From the NCBI GenBank assembly GCA_038501625.1, contig JAZAYU010000693.1, positions 116,432 through 180,431 of the forward strand: a stretch of DNA of 64,000 nt. Direction: 5' to 3'. The stretch is from Corbicula japonica. Taxonomy: Eukaryota; Mollusca; Bivalvia; Venerida; Cyrenidae. Below the pieces are notes generated by a model that worked only from the letters and a program-made list of their open reading frames with translations, was not told where the DNA came from and searched no databases. Position numbers and translations under genes: made by a program. This document shows, one piece after another, positions 36,101 to 46,385 of this stretch; within the stretch, counting starts at the first letter, position 1, and every line of letters begins with the position of its first letter.

Positions 36101-38715
36101 ATAACAACGGGTTTTATCTAGAAACTGTTCGGAGAAAACAAACAATCAACTACATTTCATTATATTTGCCAGTTCCTTATTCGCTCGAATAAGGAAACGG
36201 GAACTGGTTCCTTATTCCTTATTCAGATTCGAATAAGGAAACGGGAACTGGTTCCTTATTCCTTATTCAGATTCGAAAAAGGAACTGAAGTTTTTGTACA
36301 GATTTCATACACACATTATCAATCATTGTTAAAGTATCTCCCCCTTGTTCATAACAACGGGTTTTATATTGAAACTGTTCGGAGAAAACAAACAATCAAC
36401 TACATTTCGTTATATTTGCCAGTTCCTTATTCGCTCGAATAAGGAAACGGGAACTGGTTCCTTATTCCTTATTCAGATTCGAATAAGGAAGCGGGAACTG
36501 GTTCCTTATTCCTTATTCAGATTCGAAAAAGGAACTGAAGATTTTGTACAGATTTTATACACACATTATAAATCATTGTTGAAGTGATCTCCCCCTCGTT
36601 CATAACAACGGGTTTTATCTAGAAACTGTTCGGAGAAAACAAACAATCAATTACATTTCATTATATTTGCCAGTTCCTTATTCGCTCGAATAAGGAAACG
36701 GGAACTGGTTCCTAATTCCTTATTCAGATTCGAATAAGGAAACGGGAACTGGTTCCTTATTCCATATTCAGATTCGAAAAAAGAACTGAAGTTTTTGTAC
36801 AGATTTCATACACACATTATAAATCATTGCTGAAGGTATCTCCACCTGGTTCATAACAACGGGTTTTATCTAGAAACTGTTCGGAGAAAACAAACAATCA
36901 ACTACATTTCATTATATTTGCCAGTTCCTTATTCGCTCGAATTAGGAAACGGGAACTGGTTCCTTATTCCTTATTCAGATTCGAATAAGGAAACGGGAAC
37001 TGGTTCCTATTCCTTATTCAGATTCGAAAAAGGAACAGAAGTTTTTGTACAGATTTCATACACACATTATCAATCATTGTTGAAATTATCTCCCCCTGGT
37101 TCATAACAACGGGTTTTATCTAGAAACTGTTCGGAGAAAACAATCAACTACATTTCATTATATTTGCCAGTTCCTTATTCGCTCGAATGAGGAAACGGGA
37201 ACTGGTTCCTTTTTCCTTATTCAGATTCGAAAAAGGAACTGAAGTTTTTGTACAGATTTCCTACACACATTATAATTCATTGTTGAAGTTATCTCCCGCC
37301 GGTTCATAACAACGGGTTTTATCTAGAAACTCTTCGGCGAAAACAAACAATCCACTACATTTCATTTTATTTGCCAGTTCCTTATTTGCTCGAATAAGGA
37401 AACGGGAACTTGTTCCTTATTCCTTATTCAGATTCGAAAAAGGAACTGAAGTTTTTGAACAGATTTCATACACACATTATCAATCATCGTTGAAGTTATC
37501 TCCCCCTTGTTCAAAACAACGGGTTTTATCTAGAAACTGCTCGTAGAAAACAAATATTCACCTACATTTCATTATATTTCCCAGTTCCTTATTCGCTCGA
37601 ATAAGGAACTGAAGTTTTTGTACAGATTTCATACACACATTATAAATCATTGTTGAAGTTATCTCCCCCTGGTTCATAACAACGGGTTTTATATAGAAAC
37701 TGTTCGGAGAAAACAAACAATCAACTATATTTCATTATATTTGCCAGTTCCTTATTCGCTCGAATAAGGAAACGGGAACTGGTTCCTTATTCCTTATTCA
37801 GATTCGAATAAGGAAACGGGAACTGGTTCCTTATTCCTTATTCAGATTCGAATAAGGAAACGGGAACTGGTTCCTTATTCCTTATTCAGATTCGAAAAAG
37901 GAACTGCAGTTTTTGTACAGATTTCTTACACACATTATCAATCATTGTTAAAGTTATCTCCCCCTTGTTCATAACAACGGGTTTTATCTAGAAACTGTTC
38001 GGAGAAAACAATCAACTACATTTCATTATATTTGCCAGTTCCTTATTCGCTCGAATAAGGAAACGGGAACTGGTTCCTTTTTCCTTATTCAGATTCGAAA
38101 AAGGAACTGAAGTTTTTGTACAGATTTCCTACACACATTATAATTCATTGTTGAAGTTATCTCCCGCCGGTTCATAACAACGGGTTTTATCTAGAAACTC
38201 TTCGGCGAAAACAAACAATCCACTACATTTCATTTTATTTGCCAGTTCCTTATGTGCTCGAATAAGGAAACGGGAACTGGTTCCTTATTCCTTATTCAGA
38301 TTCGAAAAAGGAACTGAAGTTTTTGTACAGATTTCATACACACATTATCAATCATCGTTGAAGTTATCTCCACCTTGTTCAAAACAACGGGTTTTATCGA
38401 GAAACTGCTCGTAGAAAACAAATATTCACCTACATTTCATTATATTTCCCATTTCCTTATTCGCTCGAATAAGGAACTGAAGTTTTTGTACAGATTTCAT
38501 ACACACATTATAAATCATTGTTGAAGTTATCTCCCCCTGGTTCATAACAACGGGTTTTATCTAGAAACTGTTCGGAGAAAACAAACAATCAACTACATTT
38601 CATTATATTTGCCAGTTCCTTATTCGCTCGAATAAGGAAACGGGAACTGGTTCCTTATTCCTTATTCAGATTCGAATAAGGAAACGGGAACTGGTTCCTT
38701 ATTCCTTATTCAGGT
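33102..38715. repeat. right-arm array of foldback copy 1
   Basis: Inverted relative to the left array: each unit carries GTTATCTCCCCCTTGTTC, TTTATCTAGAAACTG, ATTTGCCAGTTCC and then one to three 44-45-bp subunits around GGAAACGGGAACTGGTTCC. The constant parts are more variable than in the left arm. The rotating higher-order pattern of the left arm is not evident, so the two arms have been homogenised differently. Long frames of 60-80 codons here are by-products of the repeats. Confidence 0.95.
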
Positions 38716-38908
38716 TCGAAAAGGGAGTTTCTGGAGAATTCTTGGAAAAAGTGAATGTTTACTATACATACATTCGGGTTTTTCGCGCTAGGAAAAATGC
38801 GCGAATTTAAGACTCGGCGGAATTGCACCATGTTATATTATTTCTAGAAAGAAAAATATAATAGCGCGAATGTATGCCCGTTCACAATAATCACTTGTGG
38901 ATTTTGAG
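38716..38908. other. right subterminal block of copy 1
   Basis: A short single-copy stretch with GTTTTTCGCGCTAGGAAAAATGCGCG, shortened here, and ATTTTGAGCGAAAAAGG. It is the diverged inverted match of about 19350-19540 and lacks the extra 390 bp and TTG tract of the left arm. Confidence 0.7.
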
Positions 38909-39200
38909 CGAAAAAGGAAAAAGGAAACGGGAAACAGGAACCAACTTAACGGTGAAAAAGGAATAAGGAACCGGGAAACGGGAACTGTATGTATCAGTTC
39001 CCTATTCCTTTTTCGAAAAAGGAAAAAGGAAACGGGAAACAGGAACCAACTTAACGCTGAAAAAGGAATAAGGAACCGGGAAACGGGAACTGCATGTATC
39101 AGTTCCCTATTCCTTTTTCGAAAAAGGAAAAAGGAAACGGGAAACAGGAACCAACTTAACGCTGGAAAAGGAATAAGGAACCGGGAAACGGGAACTAACT
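38909..39200. repeat. right terminal repeats of foldback copy 1
   Basis: About three 105-bp units in inverted orientation relative to 18655-18977, each with the CCTTTTTCGAAAAAGG palindrome. They end in CGGGAACTAACTTTATATTC. Confidence 0.9.
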
Positions 39201-39210
39201 TTATATTCAT

Positions 39211-39219
39211 GCAGGGAAC
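39211..39219. repeat. GCAGGGAAC: right-hand target-site duplication of foldback
   Basis: These nine bases directly follow the right end of copy 1. The same nine directly precede copy 2 (45442-45450). The unoccupied site ACTTGCAGGGAACATAGAG is seen at 41091-41109 and 42975-42993. Because the element ends are AT and the site is followed by AT, the duplication could also be read as 11 bp. Confidence 0.75.
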
Positions 39220-39381
39220 ATAGAGAAGATCCAGCTGAGCTTCAGATCTCCCAACCTGCTGGAACCCAAGAATCCCGGAGGTCTTTCAGTACGCTATAGT
39301 ACATCGATACTTTAGCGTGGATAACCTGCCCTGTACAATGCGATTTTATAACGCTTATTTAAATTCACCGCTCTCAATAGA

Positions 39382-39485
39382 GTCGTCGTAGTGTAGTGGT
39401 TAGAGTAATAGATAATAGTAGTTAGTATAATGGTCTCTCACAAGAGAGCCCCGGGTTCGAATCCCGTCACCGAACAGTTTTTTTT
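39382..39485 (+). ncRNA. tRNA-like Pol III unit, array copy 1
   Basis: There is an A-box-like TAGTGTAGTGG at 39389-39399, a second A-box-like TTAGTATAATGG at 39422-39433, a perfect B-box GGTTCGAATCC at 39454-39464 and a T8 terminator at 39478-39485. The B-box sits in a 4-bp T-stem (CGGG/CCCG). A CTCTC/GAGAG hairpin with a 4-base loop stands where the anticodon arm would be, and the acceptor ends do not pair well. It is therefore tRNA-derived rather than a proper tRNA gene. Transcription is plausible but unproven. Confidence 0.5.
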
Positions 39486-41265
39486 ATGACTTTATTCTGC
39501 GGTTTCACACTTAGTAATTTTTCGCTATGTAATGTATTGTTTTACACCCGGTTAAATAGGTTCCTGACGGTCTAGAGCTTTGAAATTTGGAGCATAAGCT
39601 CAACTAAAAGAGCTCTAAACACCGTGCAAATTTCAAAGATATTGGGTTATTAGAAATATATGTTTACTCTTGAGCGTGCCTTACCAACTCGGTCATTTTA
39701 CGCTGTGTAATATGGGGTTTAACACCCGGTTTAATAGGTTCCTGACGGTCTAGAAATTTGAAATTTGGAACATAAGCTCACCTAAAAGATCTCTAAACAC
39801 CGTGCAAATTTCAAAGATATTGGATTATTAGAAATTCACGTTTTCTCGTGTTTGATCATAAATTCGCGACTTAATTGCCCAGTGAAATGCCTATTGGAAA
39901 CCGTCGGATGTGAGCTTCATTCAAATGCAGTAACTCAAACCAAAACTGGTTTCAGGTAGTCCACCATCAGTGGAACACGACCCGCAGGTTTTTTAGGCTC
40001 ATTGCATTTAAATGGCGCTTGGGTCGGGGCTGTAAGTACGAGCACCCAGCAAACGTTTGTATTGCGTTTTCACACTTAGTCATTTTTCGCTATTTAATGT
40101 AGTGTTTAACACCCGGTTTAATAGGTTCCTGACGGTGTAGAACTTTGAAATTTGGACCATAAGCTCACCTAAAAGAGCTCCAAACACCGTGCAAATTTCA
40201 AAGATATTGGGTTATTAGAAATATATGTTTACTCTTGAGCGTGCCTTACCGACTCGAACATTTTACGCTGTGTAATATAGGGTTTAAAACCCGGTTTCAT
40301 AGGTTCCTGACGGTCTAGAAATTTGAAATTTGGAACATAACCTCACCTAAAAGATCTCTAAACACCGTGCAAATTTCAAAGATATTGGATTATTAGAAAT
40401 GCACGTTTTCTTGTGTTTGATCATAAATTCGCGACTTAATTGCCCAGTGAAATGCCTATTGGAAAACCGTCGGATGTGAGCTCCATTCAAATGCAGTAAC
40501 TCAAACCAAAACTAGTTTCAGGTAGTCCACCATCAGTGGAACACGACCCGCAGGTTTTTTAGGCTCATTGCATTTAAATGGCGCTTGGGTCGGGGCTGTA
40601 AGAGCGAGCACCCAGCAAACGTTTGTATTGCGTTTTCACGCTTAGTCATTTTTCGCTATTTAATGTAGTGTTTAACACCCGGTTTAATAGGTTCCTGACG
40701 GTGTAGAACTTTGAAATTTGGACCATAAGCTCACCTAAAAGAGCACTAAACACCGTGCAAATTTCAAAGATATTGGATTATTAGAAATATACGTTTACTC
40801 TTGAGCGTGCCTTACCAACTCGGTCATTTTACGCTGTGTAATATAATTTCGCGGCTTAATTGCGCTATGAAATGCCCATTGAAAACCGATGGATGGAAGC
40901 CCCATTTAATTGCAGTGGCTGCACTAAAGCATGCTTTTAGGTCGCCAAACATCCAATGAACACGACCTGCCAGGTTTTTCGGCTTACTGCACAACAGTTT
41001 TTCAAAGTTGGTGCTCCTAGCATAGGTCAGCATAACGTTTACATAGCAAACATATTGGGTAAGCCATATCTTTACGGTCAACGCTCGCAAACTTGCAGGG
41101 AACATAGAGAAGATCCAGCTGAGCTTCAGATCTCCCAACCTGCTGGAACCCAAGAATCCCGGAGGTCTTTCAGTACGCTATAGTACATCGATACTTTAGC
41201 GTGGATAACCTGCCCTGTACAATGCGATTTTATAACGCTTATTTAAATTCACCGCTCTCAATAGA

Positions 41266-41369
41266 GTCGTCGTAGTGTAGTGGTTAGAGTAATAGATAAT
41301 AGTAGTTAGTATAATGGTCTCTCACAAGAGAGCCCCGGGTTCGAATCCCGTCACCGAACAGTTTTTTTT
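41266..41369 (+). ncRNA. tRNA-like Pol III unit, array copy 2
   Basis: Same sequence as the unit 1,884 bp upstream, including both A-box-like motifs, the B-box and the T8 run. No differences were seen over the tRNA-like part. Confidence 0.5.
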
Positions 41370-43149
41370 ATGACTTTATTCTGCGGTTTCACACTTAGTA
41401 ATTTTTCGCTATGTAATGTATTGTTTTACACCCGGTTAAATAGGTTCCTGACGGTCTAGAGCTTTGAAATTTGGAGCATAAGCTCACCTAAAAGAGCACT
41501 AAACACCGTGCAAATTTCAAAGATATTGGGTTATTAGAAATATATGTTTACTCTTGAGCGTGCCTTACCAACTCGGTCATTTTACGCTGTGTAATATGGG
41601 GTTTAACACCCGGTTTAATAGGTTCCTGACGGTCTAGAAATTTGAAATTTGGAACATAAGCTCACCTAAAAGATCTCTAAACACCGTGCAAATTTCAAAG
41701 ATATTGGATTATTAGAAATTCACGTTTTCTCGTGTTTGATCATAAATTCGCGACTTAATTGCCCAGTGAAATGCCTATTGGAAACCGTCGGATGTGAGCT
41801 TCATTCAAATGCAGTAACTCAAACCAAAACTGGTTTCAGGTAGTCCACCATCAGTGGAACACGACCCGCAGGTTTTTTAGGCTCATTGCATTTAAATGGC
41901 GCTTGGGTCGGGGCTGTAAGTACGAGCACCCAGCAAACGTTTGTATTGCGTTTTCACACTTAGTCATTTTTCGCTATTTAATGTAGTGTTTAACACCCGG
42001 TTTAATAGGTTCCTGACGGTGTAGAACTTTGAAATTTGGACCATAAGCTCACCTAAAAGAGCTCCAAACACCGTGCAAATTTCAAAGATATTGGGTTATT
42101 AGAAATATATGTTTACTCTTGAGCGTGCCTTACCGACTCGAACATTTTACGCTGTGTAATATAGGGTTTAAAACCCGGTTTCATAGGTTCCTGACGGTCT
42201 AGAAATTTGAAATTTGGAACATAACCTCACCTAAAAGATCTCTAAACACCGTGCAAATTTCAAAGATATTGGATTATTAGAAATGCACGTTTTCTTGTGT
42301 TTGATCATAAATTCGCGACTTAATTGCCCAGTGAAATGCCTATTGGAAAACCGTCGGATGTGAGCTCCATTCAAATGCAGTAACTCAAACCAAAACTAGT
42401 TTCAGGTAGTCCACCATCAGTGGAACACGACCCGCAGGTTTTTTAGGCTCATTGCATTTAAATGGCGCTTGGGTCGGGGCTGTAAGTGCGAGCACCCAGC
42501 AAACGTTTGTATTGCGTTTTCACGCTTAGTCATTTTTCGCTATTTAATGTAGTGTTTAACACCCGGTTTAATAGGTTCCTGACGGTGTAGAACTTTGAAA
42601 TTTGGACCATAAGCTCACCTAAAAGAGCACTAAACACCGTGCAAATTTCAAAGATATTGGATTATTAGAAATATACGTTTACTCTTGAGCGTGCCTTACC
42701 AACTCGGTCATTTTACGCTGTGTAATATAATTTCGCGGCTTAATTGCGCTATGAAATGCCCATTGAAAACCGATGGATGGAAGCCCCATTTAATTGCAGT
42801 GGCTGCACTAAAGCATGCTTTTAGGTCGCCAAACATCCAATGAACACGACCTGCCAGGTTTTTCGGCTTACTGCACAACAGTTTTTCAAAGTTGGTGCTC
42901 CTAGCATAGGTCAGCATAACGTTTACATAGCAAACATATTGGGTAAGCCATATCTTTACGGTCAACGCTCGCAAACTTGCAGGGAACATAGAGAAGATCC
43001 AGCTGAGCTTCAGATCTCCCAACCTGCTGGAACCCAAGAATCCCGGAGGTCTTTCAGTACGCTATAGTACATCGATACTTTAGCGTGGATAACCTGCCCT
43101 GTACAATGCGATTTTATAACGCTTATTTAAATTCACCGCTCTCAATAGA

Positions 43150-43253
43150 GTCGTCGTAGTGTAGTGGTTAGAGTAATAGATAATAGTAGTTAGTATAATG
43201 GTCTCTCACAAGAGAGCCCCGGGTTCGAATCCCGTCACCGAACAGTTTTTTTT
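43150..43253 (+). ncRNA. tRNA-like Pol III unit, array copy 3
   Basis: Third identical copy at 1,884-bp spacing, with A-box, B-box and T8 terminator intact. Confidence 0.5.
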
Positions 43254-45441
43254 ATGACTTTATTCTGCGGTTTCACACTTAGTAATTTTTCGCTATGTAA
43301 TGTATTGTTTTACACCCGGTTAAATAGGTTCCTGACGGTCTAGAGCTTTGAAATTTGGAGCATAAGCTCACCTAAAAGAGCTCTAAACACCGTGCAAATT
43401 TCAAAGATATTGGGTTATTAGAAATATATGTTTACTCTTGAGCGTGCCTTACCAACTCGGTCATTTTACGCTGTGTAATATGGGGTTTAACACCCGGTTT
43501 AATAGGTTCCTGACGGTCTAGAAATTTGAAATTTGGAACATAAGCTCACCTAAAAGATCTCTAAACACCGTGCAAATTTCAAAGATATTGGATTATTAGA
43601 AATTCACGTTTTCTCGTGTTTGATCATAAATTCGCGACTTAATTGCCCAGTGAAATGCCTATTGGAAACCGTCGGATGTGAGCTTCATTCAAATGCAGTA
43701 ACTCAAACCAAAACTGGTTTCAGGTAGTCCACCATCAGTGGAACACGACCCGCAGGTTTTTTAGGCTCATTGCATTTAAATGGCGCTTGGGTCGGGGCTG
43801 TAAGTACGAGCACCCAGCAAACGTTTGTATTGCGTTTTCACACTTAGTCATTTTTCGCTATTTAATGTAGTGTTTAACACCCGGTTTAATAGGTTCCTGA
43901 CGGTGTAGAACTTTGAAATTTGGACCATAAGCTCACCTAAAAGAGCTCCAAACACCGTGCAAATTTCAAAGATATTGGGTTATTAGAAATATATGTTTAC
44001 TCTTGAGCGTGCCTTACCAACTCGGTCATTTTACGCTGTGTAATATGGGGTTTAACACCCGGTTTCATAGGTTCCTGACGGTCTAGAAATTTGAAATTTG
44101 GAACATAAGCTCACCTAAAAGATTTCTAAACACCGTGCAAATTTCAAAGATATTGGATTATTAGAAATTCACGTTTTCTCGTGTTTGATCATAAATTCGC
44201 GACTTAATTGCCCAGTGAAATGCCTATTGGAAACCGTCGGATGTGAGCTTCATTCAAATGCAGTAACTCAAACCAAAACTGGTTTCAGGTAGTCCACCAT
44301 CAGTGGAACACGACCCGCAGGTTTTTTAGGCTCATTGCATTTAAATGGCGCTTGGGTCGGGGCTGTAAGTACGAGCACCCAGCAAACGTTTGTATTGCGT
44401 TTTCACACTTTTTTTCGCTATTTAATGTCATTTTTCGCTATTTAATGTAGTGTTTAACACCCGGTTTAATAGGTTCCTGACGGTGTAGAACTTTGAAATT
44501 TGGACCATAAGCTCACCTAAAAGAGCTCCAAACACCGTGCAAATTTCAAAGATATTGGGTTATTAGAAATATATGTTTACTCTTGAGCGTGCCTTACCGA
44601 CTCGAACATTTTACGCTGTGTAATATAGGGTTTAAAACCCGGTTTCATAGGTTCCTGACGGTCTAGAAATTTGAAATTTGGAACATAACCTCACCTAAAG
44701 ATCTCTAAACACCGTGCAAATTTCAAAGATATTGGATTATTAGAAATGCACGTTTTCTTGTGTTTGATCATAAATTCGCGACTTAATTGCCCAGTGAAAT
44801 GCCTATTGGAAAACCGTCGGATGTGAGCTCCATTCAAATGCAGTAACTCAAACCAAAACTAGTTTCAGGTAGTCCACCATCAGTGGAACACGACCCGCAG
44901 GTTTTTTAGGCTCATTGCATTTAAATGGCGCTTGGGTCGGGGCTGTAAGTGCGAGCACCCAGCAAACGTTTGTATTGCGTTTTCACGCTTAGTCATTTTT
45001 CGCTATTTAATGTAGTGTTTAACACCCGGTTTAATAGGTTCCTGACGGTGTAGAACTTTGAAATTTGGACCATAAGCTCACCTAAAAGAGCACTAAACAC
45101 CGTGCAAATTTCAAAGATATTGGATTATTAGAAATATACGTTTACTCTTGAGCGTGCCTTACCAACTCGGTCATTTTACGCTGTGTAATATAATTTCGCG
45201 GCTTAATTGCGCTATGAAATGCCCATTGAAAACCGATGGATGGAAGCCCCATTTAATTGCAGTGGCTGCACTAAAGCATGCTTTTAGGTCGCCAAACATC
45301 CAATGAACACGACCTGCCAGGTTTTTCGGCTTACTGCACAACAGTTTTTCAAAGTTGGTGCTCCTAGCATAGGTCAGCATAACGTTTACATAGCAAACAT
45401 ATTGGGTAAGCCATATCTTTACGGTCAACGCTCGCAAACTT

Positions 45442-45450
45442 GCAGGGAAC
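45442..45450. repeat. GCAGGGAAC: left-hand target-site duplication of foldback copy 2
   Basis: These nine bases of array sequence lie directly before the element end ATGAATATAAAG and match those to the right of copy 1. The array reading is broken here in the middle of what would be the next unit junction. Confidence 0.75.
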
Positions 45451-45459
45451 ATGAATATA

Positions 45460-45782
45460 AAGTTAGTTCCCGTTTCCCGGTTCCTTATTCCTTTTTCAGC
45501 GTTAAGTTGGTTCCTGTTTCCCGTTTCCTTTTTCCTTTTTCGAAAAAGGAATAGGGAACTGAGACATACAGTTCCCGTTTCCCGGTTCCTTATTCCTTTT
45601 TCAGCGTTAAGTTAGTTCCTGTTTCCCGTTTCCTTTTTCCTTTTTCGAAAAAGGAATAGGGAACTGATACATACAGTTCCCGGTTCCCGGTTCCTTATTC
45701 CTTTTTCAGCGTTAAGTTAGTTCCTGTTTCCCGTTTCCTTTTTCCTTTTTCGAAAAAGGAATAGGAACTGATACATACAGTT
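45460..45782. repeat. left terminal repeats of foldback copy 2
   Basis: Three 105-bp units matching 18655-18977 almost base for base, including the unit-specific variants (GAGACATAC in the first, CCGGTTCCC in the third). Confidence 0.9.
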
Positions 45783-46385
45783 GTTTTGCTGCTGCTGCTA
45801 CTGTTGTTGTTGTTGTTTCTGCTTACTTATCTGTCCTCATAATGTTCTGTATAGACAGGCTACATACTACTTGGTTAATTTGATGAAAGCGAACATTGGT
45901 TCAGTGATTGATGGCTTCGTTTTCGGCTAGCGTGGCAGTTTTACACTATAAATTGTTAGAAATATACGACCTTATTGGCTTTTACAAAACTTTTTTTTGT
46001 AATTCCATAATTTTGATATCTTTTTCAAGGGCTTCAAATTGCCGCTCTTACTGTGTTTAGGCTGTCCTTTTTCTGATATGCAGATATAACCTGTTTGTAC
46101 AGTTAAGCTCATGATAAGAATTTTGAATAAAACATGAAATAATTGCATTTCGCGGGGACGAATTTTTGCTCAAAATTCACAAATGATAATTGCGAACGGG
46201 CATACATTCGTTCTATCCAGACATCAGACATCAGATTACATGGTGCTATTCCGCCGAGTTTTGAATTCGTGCATTTTTCCTAGCGCGAAATTTATGAAAA
46301 GTAAACATTAACTTTTTCCAAGAATTTTCTGTGTGAAAGAGAAAGGGAAGATGATTTGATCTGCGTTAAGAAAATCGTTACTATA
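45783..46385. other. left subterminal block of foldback copy 2
   Basis: Counterpart of 18978-19589 with a (TTG)n tract two repeats shorter. No gene was seen. Confidence 0.7.

Larger units (their letters stand above)
18646..39210. mobile_element. giant foldback element, copy 1 (20.6 kb)
   Basis: The outer ends are inverted copies: left ATGAATATAAAGTTAGTTCC, right the reverse complement ending CTTTATATTCAT. The left arm 18646-25448 (6.8 kb) and right arm 32882-39210 (6.3 kb) mirror each other module by module. The order is terminal 105-bp repeats, a single-copy subterminal block, a long array of about 250-bp repeats, a short inner module, then a 7.4-kb core. Long inverted repeats made of tandem subrepeats are the hallmark of Foldback-type elements, and the GCAGGGAAC flank (see 39211) gives the 9-bp duplication reported for Foldback and Mutator-like families. 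No transposase for it was found, so it would be non-autonomous. The alternative is a large genomic palindrome not made by transposition. Confidence 0.7.
39211..45441. repeat. tandem array of 1,884-bp units, three copies, the third enlarged
   Basis: Units are 39211-41094, 41095-42978 and 42979-45441. The first two repeat at exactly 1,884 bp with very few differences. The third is 579 bp longer because one internal subrepeat is present three times rather than twice. Each unit holds a tRNA-like segment, then subrepeats of about 560-580 bp, themselves made of two diverged halves of about 190 bp (each with GGTTCCTGACGGT and GTGCAAATTTCAAAGATATT). A closing part follows with a frame of 109 codons on the minus strand, identical in units 1 and 2, that I regard as non-coding. 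The array is the target into which foldback copy 2 is inserted. Confidence 0.9.

Noticed and set aside
38833..39223. Frames of 108-125 codons on both strands in the right terminal repeats
   Set aside because: 105 bp is divisible by three, so any stop-free unit gives a long frame. The GGAA/TTCC low-complexity sequence is open on both strands.
39382..39485. A functional tRNA gene
   Set aside because: The B-box and terminator are good, but the acceptor stem does not pair, the anticodon loop has four bases and A-box spacing is abnormal. It is kept only as a tRNA-like unit.
40824..41153. 109-codon minus-strand frame repeated in array units (also 42708-43037, shortened at 45171-45452) and the overlapping plus-strand 75-codon frame
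   Set aside because: Identity simply follows the identity of the tandem units. Part of the frame is a diverged version of the neighbouring subrepeat, and both strands are open together.
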